The translations under genes and the position numbers were made by a program. From a virus: a stretch of 22,546 nucleotides of DNA. Below, piece by piece: positions 8,880 to 18,325 of the stretch. A model generated the notes under the pieces. It saw only the letters and a program-made list of their open reading frames with translations, made no database searches and was not told the DNA's origin. How positions within the stretch are numbered: position 1 is the stretch's first letter; every line of letters begins with the position of its first letter. Location: positions 5,974 to 28,519 of the IMG/VR virus record IMGVR_UViG_3300010389_000092, one strand, 5' to 3'.

Positions 8880-10460
8880 ATGTCCGCAATTATAACTGAC
8901 CAATTAAGAATTTTATCTGCCAGAAATTTTATTTCTGGCATAAGCTCTTCGAATAATTCTTATTATTTGTTTGTTGGATTACCAAATAATTTGGAATATA
9001 GTCTCTCTTGGAATTCAAACCCATTAGATCCCAAAGACAGTTTTGATGAAGAAAATGACTATTGGGATACGATGATTGCTATGAAAAAAATTAATTCAGA
9101 GGATACGAGACAAGTTATTAGAAGAATAAATTGGACATCTGGATTGACATATGATATGTATAGGCATGATATTGATAGGAATAATAAATCGAAACCATCC
9201 GATAGCACAAATCTATATTCGTCAAATTTTTATGTCGTAAATAGAGATTATAGAGTTTACATATGTCTCTATAATGGCATAAACCCAGATAATCCAAATG
9301 GAAGACCATCTCTCGATGAACCAACTTTCACTGATTTAGAACCAAAACCAGCAGGAAGTAGTGGAGATGGTTATATTTGGAAATACTTATATAGTATTAG
9401 TCCCTCAGAGATTAATAAGTTTGTTACTTCGGAGTATATTCCAACGCCTAAAGATTGGTTTACAAGTCCCGAAAATTTTCCTATTCGTACTAATTCAGAA
9501 AGTGGTGGGCAATTGAAAATTATCACCATAACTGATAGGGGAGAAGGTTTAGGTGCAAATCAATCATACCAAAATGTTCCAATTAAAGGTAATGGGGAAT
9601 CAGCAACTGCAACTATAATTACAAATAGTGAAGGGAAAGTTGAGTCTATCACTGTGTCAAATGGTGGTAGTGGATATACTTATGGAAGTGTAGATTTGGA
9701 AGGTGGAAATGTTCCTACTGGAACTACCAGACCAAAATTTAATGTAATAATTCCACCAATGGGTGGCCATGGCGCAAATATATATCGAGAACTGGGTGCA
9801 TATCGAACTATAATATATTCTAGATTAGAAAATGATACAGATAACCCAGATTTTACTACTGGAAACTCTATAGCAAGAATTGGTATTGTTGAAAATCCTT
9901 TACAATATAATACTAATTCTTTACTCAATGATACAAAGGTAAGTGCCCTCAGCGCATTAAAATTAGTAGGACCTGCTGGAAATGAGGATTTATATAGAAA
10001 CGTTGCATTTATATCAAATTCTACAATAACGCAAACGATAGGAACAGGAATTACAGCAGTTGGTAGAGTTGTATCATACGATCCAAGTACTGGAATATTA
10101 AAATACTGGCAAGATAAGAGAATGGTTGGATTTAATACTAATGGTACAAGAAATACTTCTCCAATTTATGGATTTGAAGAAAAAAAATTCACAGCATCTC
10201 CAACTGGAATCGGAACAGTTCTTATAACTGGAGGAACATCAAATTTGTACATAGATACAAATTTTGGTACTGAGTCTAATCCGGGCATCAATACTGTAAT
10301 AAATAATAGAACATATAATCTTGGACAACCTTTTATCGCCGGCGTATCAAACCCAGAAGTTAAAAAATATTCTGGCAATATAATTTATGTCGATAATAGA
10401 CCTTCGATTACTAGATCTCAAAACCAAAAAGAAGATATCAAAGTTATTTTGCAATTCTAA
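8880..10460 (+). CDS. 8: Baseplate wedge subunit gp8, enlarged
   Basis: gp8 is a structural subunit of the baseplate wedge of contractile tails. The C-terminus (NRPSITRSQNQKEDIKVILQF in part) matches the T4 gp8 end 'ENRPPI...Q.E.I.I...F', and the segment GDGYIWKYLYSISPSEINKF matches T4 'GDGYVWEYLFEIPPD'. The N-terminal half also keeps the family layout (SW, DPKDS, W..M.A., VIRRINW, V..RDYRVYICLYN). At 526 residues it is far longer than T4 gp8 (334). Part of the extra length is a repeat insert at about residues 209-275 (ITVSNGGSGYTYG), followed by PPMGGHGANIYRELGA. The ATG at 8880 follows the giant gene by 20 nt; no good ribosome site is visible, so translation may depend on coupling. It lies after the gene-7-slot protein, as in T4. 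Confidence 0.93.
   Translation: MSAIITDQLRILSARNFISGISSSNNSYYLFVGLPNNLEYSLSWNSNPLDPKDSFDEENDYWDTMIAMKKINSEDTRQVIRRINWTSGLTYDMYRHDIDRNNKSKPSDSTNLYSSNFYVVNRDYRVYICLYNGINPDNPNGRPSLDEPTFTDLEPKPAGSSGDGYIWKYLYSISPSEINKFVTSEYIPTPKDWFTSPENFPIRTNSESGGQLKIITITDRGEGLGANQSYQNVPIKGNGESATATIITNSEGKVESITVSNGGSGYTYGSVDLEGGNVPTGTTRPKFNVIIPPMGGHGANIYRELGAYRTIIYSRLENDTDNPDFTTGNSIARIGIVENPLQYNTNSLLNDTKVSALSALKLVGPAGNEDLYRNVAFISNSTITQTIGTGITAVGRVVSYDPSTGILKYWQDKRMVGFNTNGTRNTSPIYGFEEKKFTASPTGIGTVLITGGTSNLYIDTNFGTESNPGINTVINNRTYNLGQPFIAGVSNPEVKKYSGNIIYVDNRPSITRSQNQKEDIKVILQF
8918..8940 (+). other. Perfect inverted repeat near the 5' end of the gp8 gene
   Basis: TGCCAGAAAT and ATTTCTGGCA are exact reverse complements separated by TTT, giving a 10-bp stem and 3-nt loop. 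It begins 38 nt after the gp8 ATG and is fully coding. A fold here could slow ribosomes or mark an RNA processing site; no direct evidence of function is in the sequence. Confidence 0.7.
9505..9705 (+). repeat. Gly-Tyr repeat insert inside gp8
   Basis: Residues about 209-275 of gp8 read LKIITITDRGEGLG..., an alanine/threonine stretch GESATATIITNSEGKVE, and then SITVSNGGSGYTYGSVDLEGG. This is the same strand-plus-GSGY unit seen in the giant protein, the 2618-residue protein and gp14, and T4 gp8 has no equivalent. Confidence 0.75.
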
Positions 10461-10466
10461 AGAATT

Positions 10467-13400
10467 ATGCCACAGGAAACTAATCTCAACGTCTCTCCAT
10501 ATTTTGACGATTTTGATATTGATAAGGACTATTATAAAGTCTTATTTAAACCAGGTTATCCAGTACAAGCAAGGGAACTGACAACTTTACAGTCAATTCT
10601 ACAAAATCAGGTTGAGCAATACGGAAAGCATATTTTTAAAGAAGGTTCGGTAGTAATTCCCGGACAATTAAGATACGAAAACCCACTTTATGCCGTAGAA
10701 ATTGAAGAGTCTTTTAATGGAATTCCAATTTCTTTATACTTTGATCAATTCTTAGGAAAAAAATTAAGAGGTTCTTCCAGTGGTGTTACTGCAGAAGTTG
10801 TATATCTTTTAAAGAATACGGATTCTGAAAGAGGAAATTATACACTATACTTGAAATATCTTACTAGTGGTGGCGAAGACTTTACTAATCGCATTTTCCA
10901 AAGTGGAGAAACATTAACTCTAGAAACTCCACTAACTTATGGTAACTTTACAATTCAAGTTGGACAAGGAGTTTGCAATACAATTTCAACTAATGCAACT
11001 TCTGAGGGTTCTGGTGTATCTGTAGCGGAAGGTATTTATTTTGTTAGAGGTGTATTTGCCAGAGTATCCGCACAAACTATTATTTTAAGTCAATACTCCA
11101 TTTCTCCTTCATATAAAGTTGGTTTTGATATTATTGAACAAGTAATCTCTGCAGATGAGGATGAAAGTTTATTTGATAATGCCCAAGGATTTTCAAATTA
11201 TTCTGCTCCAGGCGCAGATAGATTCAAAATAACTTTAGAGCTCTCAAAAAGAAACATAGATGATTTAGATACAAATAATTTTGTAGAAATACTGAGAGTT
11301 CAAAATGGAGTACCTCAGTTTTTTGATAAGAATGCACAATATAATCTAATTAGAGATGAACTAGCTAGAAGAACTTTTGACGAGTCTGGTAACTATTTTG
11401 TAAGACCCTTCTCACTTTTTGTAAGAGATAGTTTAAATGATAGGGTTTTGAGCGAGGGTATTTATTTTAAAAATCAAAGAACGATTGGGGGAAATAATCC
11501 ATCAGAAGATTTGATGGTTTATCAAATTGGACCAGGTAAGGCATATGTAAATGGTTATGATGTCGAAACTATTGCACCAAGACTTTTAGACGTTCCCAAA
11601 CCAAGAACTACTCAGACAACAGATACTGAAGTTATTCCATTCAATGCAGGATCTTTATTCATAGTTAATAACACATATGGTTTCCCTTCAATTGGACTTG
11701 GAACAAATACAACAGTGAGTTTAATGGACTCTCGTATTGGAGAGTCTCCTAGCGTTGCTACAGGAACTACAATTGGTCTCGCTAGAATATATGATTGTGT
11801 TCCGGAATCCAGTTATATTGATGACACTAGCAGATTTAATTTAAGACTATTTGATATCAGAACATATACAAAGATAGGACTTACTACTTCCTTTGGGGGG
11901 ACTGGTCTTTCTACTCCTTGTTTTATTGAAGGTAAAAGAAGTAGGGCAACTGGATACCTCAAAGAATCAGTATCCGCAACTGGTACTGAATTGACTCTAT
12001 ATGAAACAACTGGCAATTTCCTAGAAAATGAACAAATTGTAGTAAATGGTATTGACAACGGAAGACTAATTCAATCTGTAATTGATTATTCAATCTCCGA
12101 TATAAAATCAATCTATTCTCAGGTTGGAATCAACACATTTAATGCAGATTTAGTTCTTTCTAGAGGTTCTTACATTGCAAAACCTGGAACCACATTTAGA
12201 GTTGATAATGGAGTAGTATCTGCAGGCCTGAATAACGTATTCACCAAACTCGTAAAAATTGGTGACATAGTATCATATGCAAGTACAACTTTTACTGGGG
12301 ATCCAATCTACAATAAAGTAACTTCAATTGGTGCTGGTGGAACATCATTTACTATTACTGGAATTACTACTGTCGCTGATATTTGTGACGGTGCTTTACC
12401 TGCAGGGTCTTTTGATGTTGCAAATATTATTAAAGTAGCACCATCTATTGATTCTACAAATTCATCTCTTTTAACGCTCTTAAACATAGATAATGTATCT
12501 TCGGTCAATTTTGAGGGAAATGAAGTCATTCAAAGACGCTCATATAATGTTGCATCTTTTTCGGGTAGTTCAATATCAGTTACAATTGATCCTTCGGACG
12601 CTGATATTTTCTTTGATTCCTTTGACGAGGACAGATTTTTAATTACCTATTCTGATGGTGATATTGAACCACTAAGATCTGATCAATATAATGTCAGTCT
12701 TGATGGAAAAACAATTACATTTAATGGATTAACAAAGTCAAGTGGGACTGATGTAATTGTTATTGCGACAGTTAGAAATATTAGACCAAGTTCAAAATCT
12801 AAAAAATTCAATAAAGTTTCTTCATTAGTAATTTCAAATTCAAGTCTTGTAAATTCCGGAATCGGAACTACAACTTTGAATGACGGACTTACTTATAGTA
12901 ATGTCTATGGTACAAGAGTTCAGGATAAAATTATTAGTTTAAACGTACCTGATGTAGTTAGGGTTCTTGCTGTTTATGAGTCCAATAGTATAGGAGAACC
13001 AGCATTACCAACTTTATTAATTTCTGGTAATCCAGACAATAATCAAAATTTTGTTGTTGGTGAATATATTGAAGGTAGGGATTCTGGCGCAACTGCAATT
13101 ATAACCAGAAAAATAGATACAAATAAGTTAGAATACGTATATCTTAACACCATTCAATTCTCTGTAGGAGAAGTCGTTGTAGGAAGTGAATCTGCTGAGG
13201 AAGCAATTATCTCTTCTAAAGTTTTGGGTGACAAGAATATCACAAAGAACTTCCTACTTGATGATGGGCAAAGAGATACTTTCTATGATTACTCCAGAAT
13301 TATTAGGAAAAGTAATCTACAAGAACCAAATAAAAAACTAAAAATTATATTCCAAAATTATACAATAGATTCTTCAGATACTGGCGAATTTATTACTGCT

Positions 13401-16400
13401 AATAGTTACAATGCAGAGAACTTTAAGTATGATGTTCCATCATATCAAAATTATAGATTAACCGATTACATTGATATTAGACCTCGTGTCGCACCTTATG
13501 AATTATCATCAAAATCTCCATTTGAGTTTTCTTCAAGGAATTTTGCTTTTGATGGACAATATTCCGAGTATACTCTGTGCCCTGGAGAAAATCTAATTCT
13601 TTCATATTCATATTATGTCGGAAGAATTGATAGAGTTTTCTTAAATAGTGATGGAACTTTTGATGTTGTTCAGGGAAATCCTTCTTTAACACCAGTTCCA
13701 CCACCACTCAAATCAAACTCTTTAGATATTGCAACAATTTCTATTCAACCTTACGTTTATGATGTAAAAAATATAAGTGTTATTATGTCAAAATATAAGA
13801 GATACAGAATGTCTGACATCTCTTTACTTGAAGATAGAATTCAAAGAGTTGAAAGATTCACAACACTCTCTATGCTTGAGAGTAAAACAGAAAACTTCAC
13901 CATCAGAGATGCGGAGACTGGTTTAGATAGATTTAAGTGTGGATTTTTCGTAGACAACTTTAGTTCGCAAGAATACCACGATTTAGCAAATCCAGTGTAT
14001 AGAGCTTGTATTGATACAAGTACTAATACTTTAAGACCAGTACATTATACAACTGCTATTGATCTACAATTAGGTTCGGAGGCAATTAGTGGTGTTGGTC
14101 AGACTTTCAAACCAAATGTTGATCAAAGTTACGTCACTGACTTGGGTTCTCCAAATATTAGAAAAACGGGAGACTTAATCACTCTAAATTACAATGAAGT
14201 TCAATATTTTGAACAACCTTATGCAACTAAGACTGAAAGTGTAACACCATTCTTAGTTAGATATTGGCAAGGCACTGTAACTCTCAATCCATCTTTCGAT
14301 AGTTGGATTGAAGAGAAGAAAATAACAACTACATCCATTAATGAAATATCGGAAACTATTGATAGAGAAGATCAGAATATTACAAATGTAGAAAATGTAA
14401 CGATAGATAGAGAGGTTTGGACAAATCCACCAATAACACAAACGGGTACAAATTCATTTGACTGGATTGCTAATGCACGAAGTGTTTTGGCAGGTGTTCA
14501 AGGTCTTGGTGGAATAGCAGTTAGATTTGATCCGCGCCAAAATTCTACTAATACAACAGCGCATGGTGCTGGATTACGTAGAAATGTCATTGGAAGTGAT
14601 ATTATACAACTTAATGTATGGAAGAGTAGAGTTACTCAAGCAGATAGAAATTTAATAAATCAACTTTTACCACCAGACGTAGCAGCACAGTTTTTAACTG
14701 CAATTGATACTAGAAATCGTAACGCACGTGCAGTAATTAATTTTACTCCCGGACAACCTCCAACCATTACGGAAAGTAGAGAAACTACAACAACTACAGA
14801 ATCAACTTCAAATACGACAACTCTTATTGTCCCAGAAGAAGTTATAACTGCTGATACAACTTCAACTTCTATCTCCAATTATACTGAAGAAGTAAGATTC
14901 TTAAGAAGCAGAAATATTGAATTTGATGCAAAAGGATTGAGACCTGTTACAAAATTCTATAGTTTCTTTGAGGGAATTGATGTGCAAAATTATATAATTC
15001 CAAAATTATTAGAAGTTGAAATGATTTCTGGCAAATTTGAAATTGGAGAAACTGTAGAATCTGACCCCCACTTCACCTCACAAAAAATAAGATTTAGACT
15101 TTGCAAACCAAATCACAAAACCGGACCTTTTGATGGTTCAAATCCACCATCAATCACAACGCCAATTCCTGTTGTAGATTTTACTACTGGAGAAGTTCTT
15201 CCACAGGATCCAAATCTACAAGCAAGACCGGATATTTTTAGGTTCAACCCATATACTCAGCAATCAATTCCGGAAGATTATAGCGAATCTTCTACTTTCT
15301 TAAATGTTGATACTCGTGCATTAGAACTTCAGACAGAAACTGAATATTATGGAATGATTGCACCCAATATGAAACTTATTGGAAAAACTTCAGGTGCGGT
15401 CGCAAGAATTTCTAATATCAGAATCATTTCTGATAATTTTGGAAGATTGCTTGGTTCTTTATACATCCCAGACCCAAATGTTCCAAGTAATCCAAAATGG
15501 GTTAATGGAAGCAATACCTTTACTTTGATTGATACTCCAACATTAGAAAATTTGGGCGATATTTACCAAGAATTTATATCAAATGCAAGAATTAATGAAA
15601 GTTCTGCAGAGGCTGAATTTGCTTCATTGGCGACAGCAAACGTAGAGGAAACTAACATTTTAACTACAAGAAACATAACAATCTTAACTAGTTATAATGT
15701 AACTACAACGACTATTACAAATACAACAACAAATACAACAACTGTTGCACAAACACAGACTGGAGGGACTGGAGGATCAGATCAAGTTAGAATTTGGGAA
15801 AATCATGACCCATTAGCACAATCCTTCTATGTCCGCGATAATACTGGAATATTCTTAACCTCAGTTGAAGTTTTCTTCGAGACAAAAGATGAAAATATCC
15901 CAGTAACTCTTCAGATTAGACCTATGATTGCTGGGGTTCCTAGCAACTTAGTAGTCCCATTCTCAGAAGTTACTCTTACACCCGACGAAATCAATCTTTC
16001 CTCCGATGGAACTATTCCAACAAAAATAACTTTCCCATCTCCAGTATATCTACCTGGACCTCAGCAACTAGAAGTCAGACAAGCACCACTTGGTAGTCAG
16101 CAAAGTTCTGAGTTTGCTATTGTTCTTCTTTCCGGAAGTCCTCAATATAGAGTGTTTATTGCTGAACTTGGCAGAAATGCTATGTTGCCAGGAGATAGTC
16201 CAAATGCAGGAACTGGAATAAGATTGTCAGCACAACCAACTTTGGGAAGTTTGTTTAAATCGCAAAATGGTTCAACTTGGTCCCCTGCACAGTTAGAGGA
16301 CCTAAAATATAGACTTTATCGTGCAGATTTTGCTAATGAAGGTCTGGTTAGATTCTTCAATCCAAAACTTGATCTTGGCAACAAAAAAGTAACAATAAGT

Positions 16401-18323
16401 GGTTCAAATCAAATTCAACCACTTTCTAAGAAGATTCTTGTAGGACTTGGGTCTATTGGATATGATGCAGATAATGTAGTTCCTGGAGTGTCCTTAGTTC
16501 AAGGGTCAGCAACAGGTGAACTGGTTGGAATCGCAGGAAGTATTGCATCCGGTATTGGACTGGGAGTTTCTATTACAAATCCTGGATTTGGATACACTGC
16601 AGGAACATTCTCTGACATTGCTTTGAGAACAGAAACTGGAAGTGGTAAAGGAGCTGTTGCAACAATTGGCGTAACTGCATCCGGAATAACCACAGTTACA
16701 ATAACTAATGGCGGATTTGGATATCAACTCGGAGATTCTTTACTTATCCCAGAAACTGGATTCGGTCAAAATGTTGGATTTGGTGGAAAACTAACGGTAA
16801 CTAATATTGCATCAAATAATACATTTATTATTGATAATGTTCAAGGACAATTTTCGGTTGGAATTAATACTTTAAATTACATAAATTCTTCTGGAATTGC
16901 AACACAGACAGGAATCGGAGTTACTATTACTGAAATCTTTGAAGATCCTTACTATGATGGTCTTCATATGAAGATTTTACATATGAATCATGGAATGCAT
17001 TCATCCGAGAATTATCTGAGAATAAGTTCATTCAGACCTCTACAATCCGAAGTTAATTCTAAATTAACAGCAGCAATTACACCTACAGACACTACAATTC
17101 CAATTACGTCATCTACTGGATTCGAAACCTTTGAGAGAGTTGCTGTAGATGCTTCCAATCCTGGTTATGTAATTATTGGAGATGAAGTAATTTCTTATAC
17201 TGGTTATAGCGCAACAAGTCTCACTGGCGTAGTTAGAGGAATTGATGGAACTCAAGCGCAATCTTATGATTCTGCACTACCTGTTTATAAGTATGAATTT
17301 AATGGTATTTCATTGAGAAGAATTAACAAAGTACACAATTTTGCGGAGGTTGATGAAAATCATCCAACCGAAATTAATTCATACTTTATTAAGATTGATA
17401 CGTCAGATACTGATGGAATTGGTTCAGATAGAACAAATGATTTATACTTTAATGAGACCTTACAAACTGGAGGACCAGGAACAATTCTCACAAATAATAT
17501 TCAGTTTGAAGCAATTACACCTAATGTATCTTATATTATTCCAGGAAAAACAAATCTTGAATGTAGAATTAGAACCTTTACTGGAACAAGCATAGGTGGA
17601 AATGAGAAGTCATTCTTGGATGATGGATTCCGTTCCATTCCGCTAGATGAAACTAGTTATTTCAGCAATCCAAAATTAATTTGTTCTGACATTAATGAGC
17701 AAAAGTTCATTACAGAATCACCAGGAAGTAAATCATTTACAATGGAATTCTTAATGAATACTGTTGATTCTAGAGTATCGCCAGTTATTGATACAATCAG
17801 AGTTGGTGCAGTTTTGACATCCAATCTAATTAACAGTCCTTATGGTGTAAATGAGAATTCCAATTACGCTAATGATGATACTGTAAGAAGTCTCTTCAAT
17901 GATAAGCACTCAACGATTTATATTTCTAAACCAGTAAGACTAAAAATCCCAGCAAATTCTATCAAGGTTTTACTTTCCGCAACTCGTAATGAGTCAAATG
18001 ATGTTAGAGTTCTCTATCAACTCTTTAGAGACGATGCTCCACAGGCATCTGAAAATTATGAATTATTTCCAGGCGCAGCCAACTATCAAGTTGATGGTCA
18101 AGGTATTAAGAGAGTTATTGACCCATCCCTGAATGATGGATCTCCGGATACATTTGCAAGACAAACAAACGATTCCTCTTTCCGTGATTATGAGTATAGT
18201 GTAGATGACCTACCCGACTTTAATGCCTTTGCTATTAAGATTGTAATGGCAGGAACAAATCAAGCAACTCCTCCATTGATTCGTCAATTAAGAGCAATTG
18301 CTACTATCAAACCCAGGATTTGA
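10467..18323 (+). CDS. Giant structural protein with N-terminal DUF4815-like region (2618 residues)
   Basis: Residues 1 to about 400 look like DUF4815 of marine T4-like phages: LFKPGYPVQARELTTLQSIL, GKHIFKEGSVVIPG, YSAPGADRFKITLELSK, LARRTFDESGNYFVRPF, GPGKAYVNGYDVET. Later blocks include RYRMSDISLLEDRIQRVERF with GLDRFKCGFFVDNF (about 1110-1170), two threonine-rich linkers (about 1435-1455 and 1732-1770), HDPLAQSFYV (about 1780), Gly-Tyr repeats (about 2030-2100), an 'RG-DGT' module (2197-2275) and a conserved-looking end with VIDTIRVGAVLTSNLI, TVRSLFNDKHSTIYI and GQGIKRVIDPSLNDG. No enzymatic motif or membrane segment is seen. It fills the gap between genes 8 and 13 where T4 has 9-12, so it is inferred to be a peripheral baseplate or fibre protein; the exact role is not known. 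The ATG at 10467 is 6 nt after the gp8 stop. Confidence 0.88.
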   Translation: MPQETNLNVSPYFDDFDIDKDYYKVLFKPGYPVQARELTTLQSILQNQVEQYGKHIFKEGSVVIPGQLRYENPLYAVEIEESFNGIPISLYFDQFLGKKLRGSSSGVTAEVVYLLKNTDSERGNYTLYLKYLTSGGEDFTNRIFQSGETLTLETPLTYGNFTIQVGQGVCNTISTNATSEGSGVSVAEGIYFVRGVFARVSAQTIILSQYSISPSYKVGFDIIEQVISADEDESLFDNAQGFSNYSAPGADRFKITLELSKRNIDDLDTNNFVEILRVQNGVPQFFDKNAQYNLIRDELARRTFDESGNYFVRPFSLFVRDSLNDRVLSEGIYFKNQRTIGGNNPSEDLMVYQIGPGKAYVNGYDVETIAPRLLDVPKPRTTQTTDTEVIPFNAGSLFIVNNTYGFPSIGLGTNTTVSLMDSRIGESPSVATGTTIGLARIYDCVPESSYIDDTSRFNLRLFDIRTYTKIGLTTSFGGTGLSTPCFIEGKRSRATGYLKESVSATGTELTLYETTGNFLENEQIVVNGIDNGRLIQSVIDYSISDIKSIYSQVGINTFNADLVLSRGSYIAKPGTTFRVDNGVVSAGLNNVFTKLVKIGDIVSYASTTFTGDPIYNKVTSIGAGGTSFTITGITTVADICDGALPAGSFDVANIIKVAPSIDSTNSSLLTLLNIDNVSSVNFEGNEVIQRRSYNVASFSGSSISVTIDPSDADIFFDSFDEDRFLITYSDGDIEPLRSDQYNVSLDGKTITFNGLTKSSGTDVIVIATVRNIRPSSKSKKFNKVSSLVISNSSLVNSGIGTTTLNDGLTYSNVYGTRVQDKIISLNVPDVVRVLAVYESNSIGEPALPTLLISGNPDNNQNFVVGEYIEGRDSGATAIITRKIDTNKLEYVYLNTIQFSVGEVVVGSESAEEAIISSKVLGDKNITKNFLLDDGQRDTFYDYSRIIRKSNLQEPNKKLKIIFQNYTIDSSDTGEFITANSYNAENFKYDVPSYQNYRLTDYIDIRPRVAPYELSSKSPFEFSSRNFAFDGQYSEYTLCPGENLILSYSYYVGRIDRVFLNSDGTFDVVQGNPSLTPVPPPLKSNSLDIATISIQPYVYDVKNISVIMSKYKRYRMSDISLLEDRIQRVERFTTLSMLESKTENFTIRDAETGLDRFKCGFFVDNFSSQEYHDLANPVYRACIDTSTNTLRPVHYTTAIDLQLGSEAISGVGQTFKPNVDQSYVTDLGSPNIRKTGDLITLNYNEVQYFEQPYATKTESVTPFLVRYWQGTVTLNPSFDSWIEEKKITTTSINEISETIDREDQNITNVENVTIDREVWTNPPITQTGTNSFDWIANARSVLAGVQGLGGIAVRFDPRQNSTNTTAHGAGLRRNVIGSDIIQLNVWKSRVTQADRNLINQLLPPDVAAQFLTAIDTRNRNARAVINFTPGQPPTITESRETTTTTESTSNTTTLIVPEEVITADTTSTSISNYTEEVRFLRSRNIEFDAKGLRPVTKFYSFFEGIDVQNYIIPKLLEVEMISGKFEIGETVESDPHFTSQKIRFRLCKPNHKTGPFDGSNPPSITTPIPVVDFTTGEVLPQDPNLQARPDIFRFNPYTQQSIPEDYSESSTFLNVDTRALELQTETEYYGMIAPNMKLIGKTSGAVARISNIRIISDNFGRLLGSLYIPDPNVPSNPKWVNGSNTFTLIDTPTLENLGDIYQEFISNARINESSAEAEFASLATANVEETNILTTRNITILTSYNVTTTTITNTTTNTTTVAQTQTGGTGGSDQVRIWENHDPLAQSFYVRDNTGIFLTSVEVFFETKDENIPVTLQIRPMIAGVPSNLVVPFSEVTLTPDEINLSSDGTIPTKITFPSPVYLPGPQQLEVRQAPLGSQQSSEFAIVLLSGSPQYRVFIAELGRNAMLPGDSPNAGTGIRLSAQPTLGSLFKSQNGSTWSPAQLEDLKYRLYRADFANEGLVRFFNPKLDLGNKKVTISGSNQIQPLSKKILVGLGSIGYDADNVVPGVSLVQGSATGELVGIAGSIASGIGLGVSITNPGFGYTAGTFSDIALRTETGSGKGAVATIGVTASGITTVTITNGGFGYQLGDSLLIPETGFGQNVGFGGKLTVTNIASNNTFIIDNVQGQFSVGINTLNYINSSGIATQTGIGVTITEIFEDPYYDGLHMKILHMNHGMHSSENYLRISSFRPLQSEVNSKLTAAITPTDTTIPITSSTGFETFERVAVDASNPGYVIIGDEVISYTGYSATSLTGVVRGIDGTQAQSYDSALPVYKYEFNGISLRRINKVHNFAEVDENHPTEINSYFIKIDTSDTDGIGSDRTNDLYFNETLQTGGPGTILTNNIQFEAITPNVSYIIPGKTNLECRIRTFTGTSIGGNEKSFLDDGFRSIPLDETSYFSNPKLICSDINEQKFITESPGSKSFTMEFLMNTVDSRVSPVIDTIRVGAVLTSNLINSPYGVNENSNYANDDTVRSLFNDKHSTIYISKPVRLKIPANSIKVLLSATRNESNDVRVLYQLFRDDAPQASENYELFPGAANYQVDGQGIKRVIDPSLNDGSPDTFARQTNDSSFRDYEYSVDDLPDFNAFAIKIVMAGTNQATPPLIRQLRAIATIKPRI
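14770..14835 (+). repeat. Threonine/serine-rich linker in the 2618-residue protein
   Basis: The codons specify ESRETTTTTESTSNTTTLI, low-complexity sequence separating the central part of the protein from the block RSRNIEFDAKGLRPVTKFYS. It probably forms an extended, flexible hinge; that is inference from composition. Confidence 0.6.
15655..15785 (+). repeat. Second threonine-rich linker, with tandem ACAACAAATAC DNA repeats
   Basis: Residues about 1732-1770 read TTRNITILTSYNVTTTTITN followed by more Thr/Asn and a glycine-rich GGTGGSD, just before the block beginning IWENHDPLAQSFYV. The DNA has short tandem copies of ACAACAAATAC-like units, a possible site of slippage. The composition suggests a hinge between two folded parts. 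Confidence 0.6.
16555..16760 (+). repeat. Gly-Tyr repeats in the 2618-residue protein
   Basis: Two units, VSITNPGFGYTAGTFSDI and VTITNGGFGYQLGDSLLIPE, are separated by an Ala/Gly stretch with GSGKGAVATIG. They match the pattern of the repeats in the giant protein, gp8 and gp14. Confidence 0.75.
17056..17290 (+). repeat. 'RG-DGT' beta module in the 2618-residue protein
   Basis: The segment runs TDTTIPITSSTGFETFERVA, IIGDEVISYTGYSATSLTG, VVRGIDGTQAQSYDSALPV. It aligns by eye with the C-terminal part of gp15 (21764-21985) and with 6118-6340 in the first giant protein, which share the order 'I.I...S.F', 'G-D/N-E-(V/I)', 'V(R)(G/N)..GT....H/Y..G..V'. Confidence 0.65.
18315..18318 (+). promoter_or_regulatory. 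Ribosome binding site deciding the start of the 75-residue gene
   Basis: AGGA lies 7 nt before the ATG at 18326, inside the last codons of the preceding gene. It is too close to an in-frame TTG at 18320, so it favours the ATG as the real start. Confidence 0.6.
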
Positions 18324-18325
18324 TT

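Noticed and set aside
11727-11746. GACTCTC/GAGAGTC hairpin (7-bp stem, 6-nt loop)
   Set aside because: A stem this short is expected several times by chance in 22 kb and it falls in ordinary coding sequence (MDSRIGESPS).
18320-18322. TTG start for the 75-residue gene
   Set aside because: It is only 1 nt from AGGA and overlaps the preceding stop; the ATG at 18326 has proper spacing.
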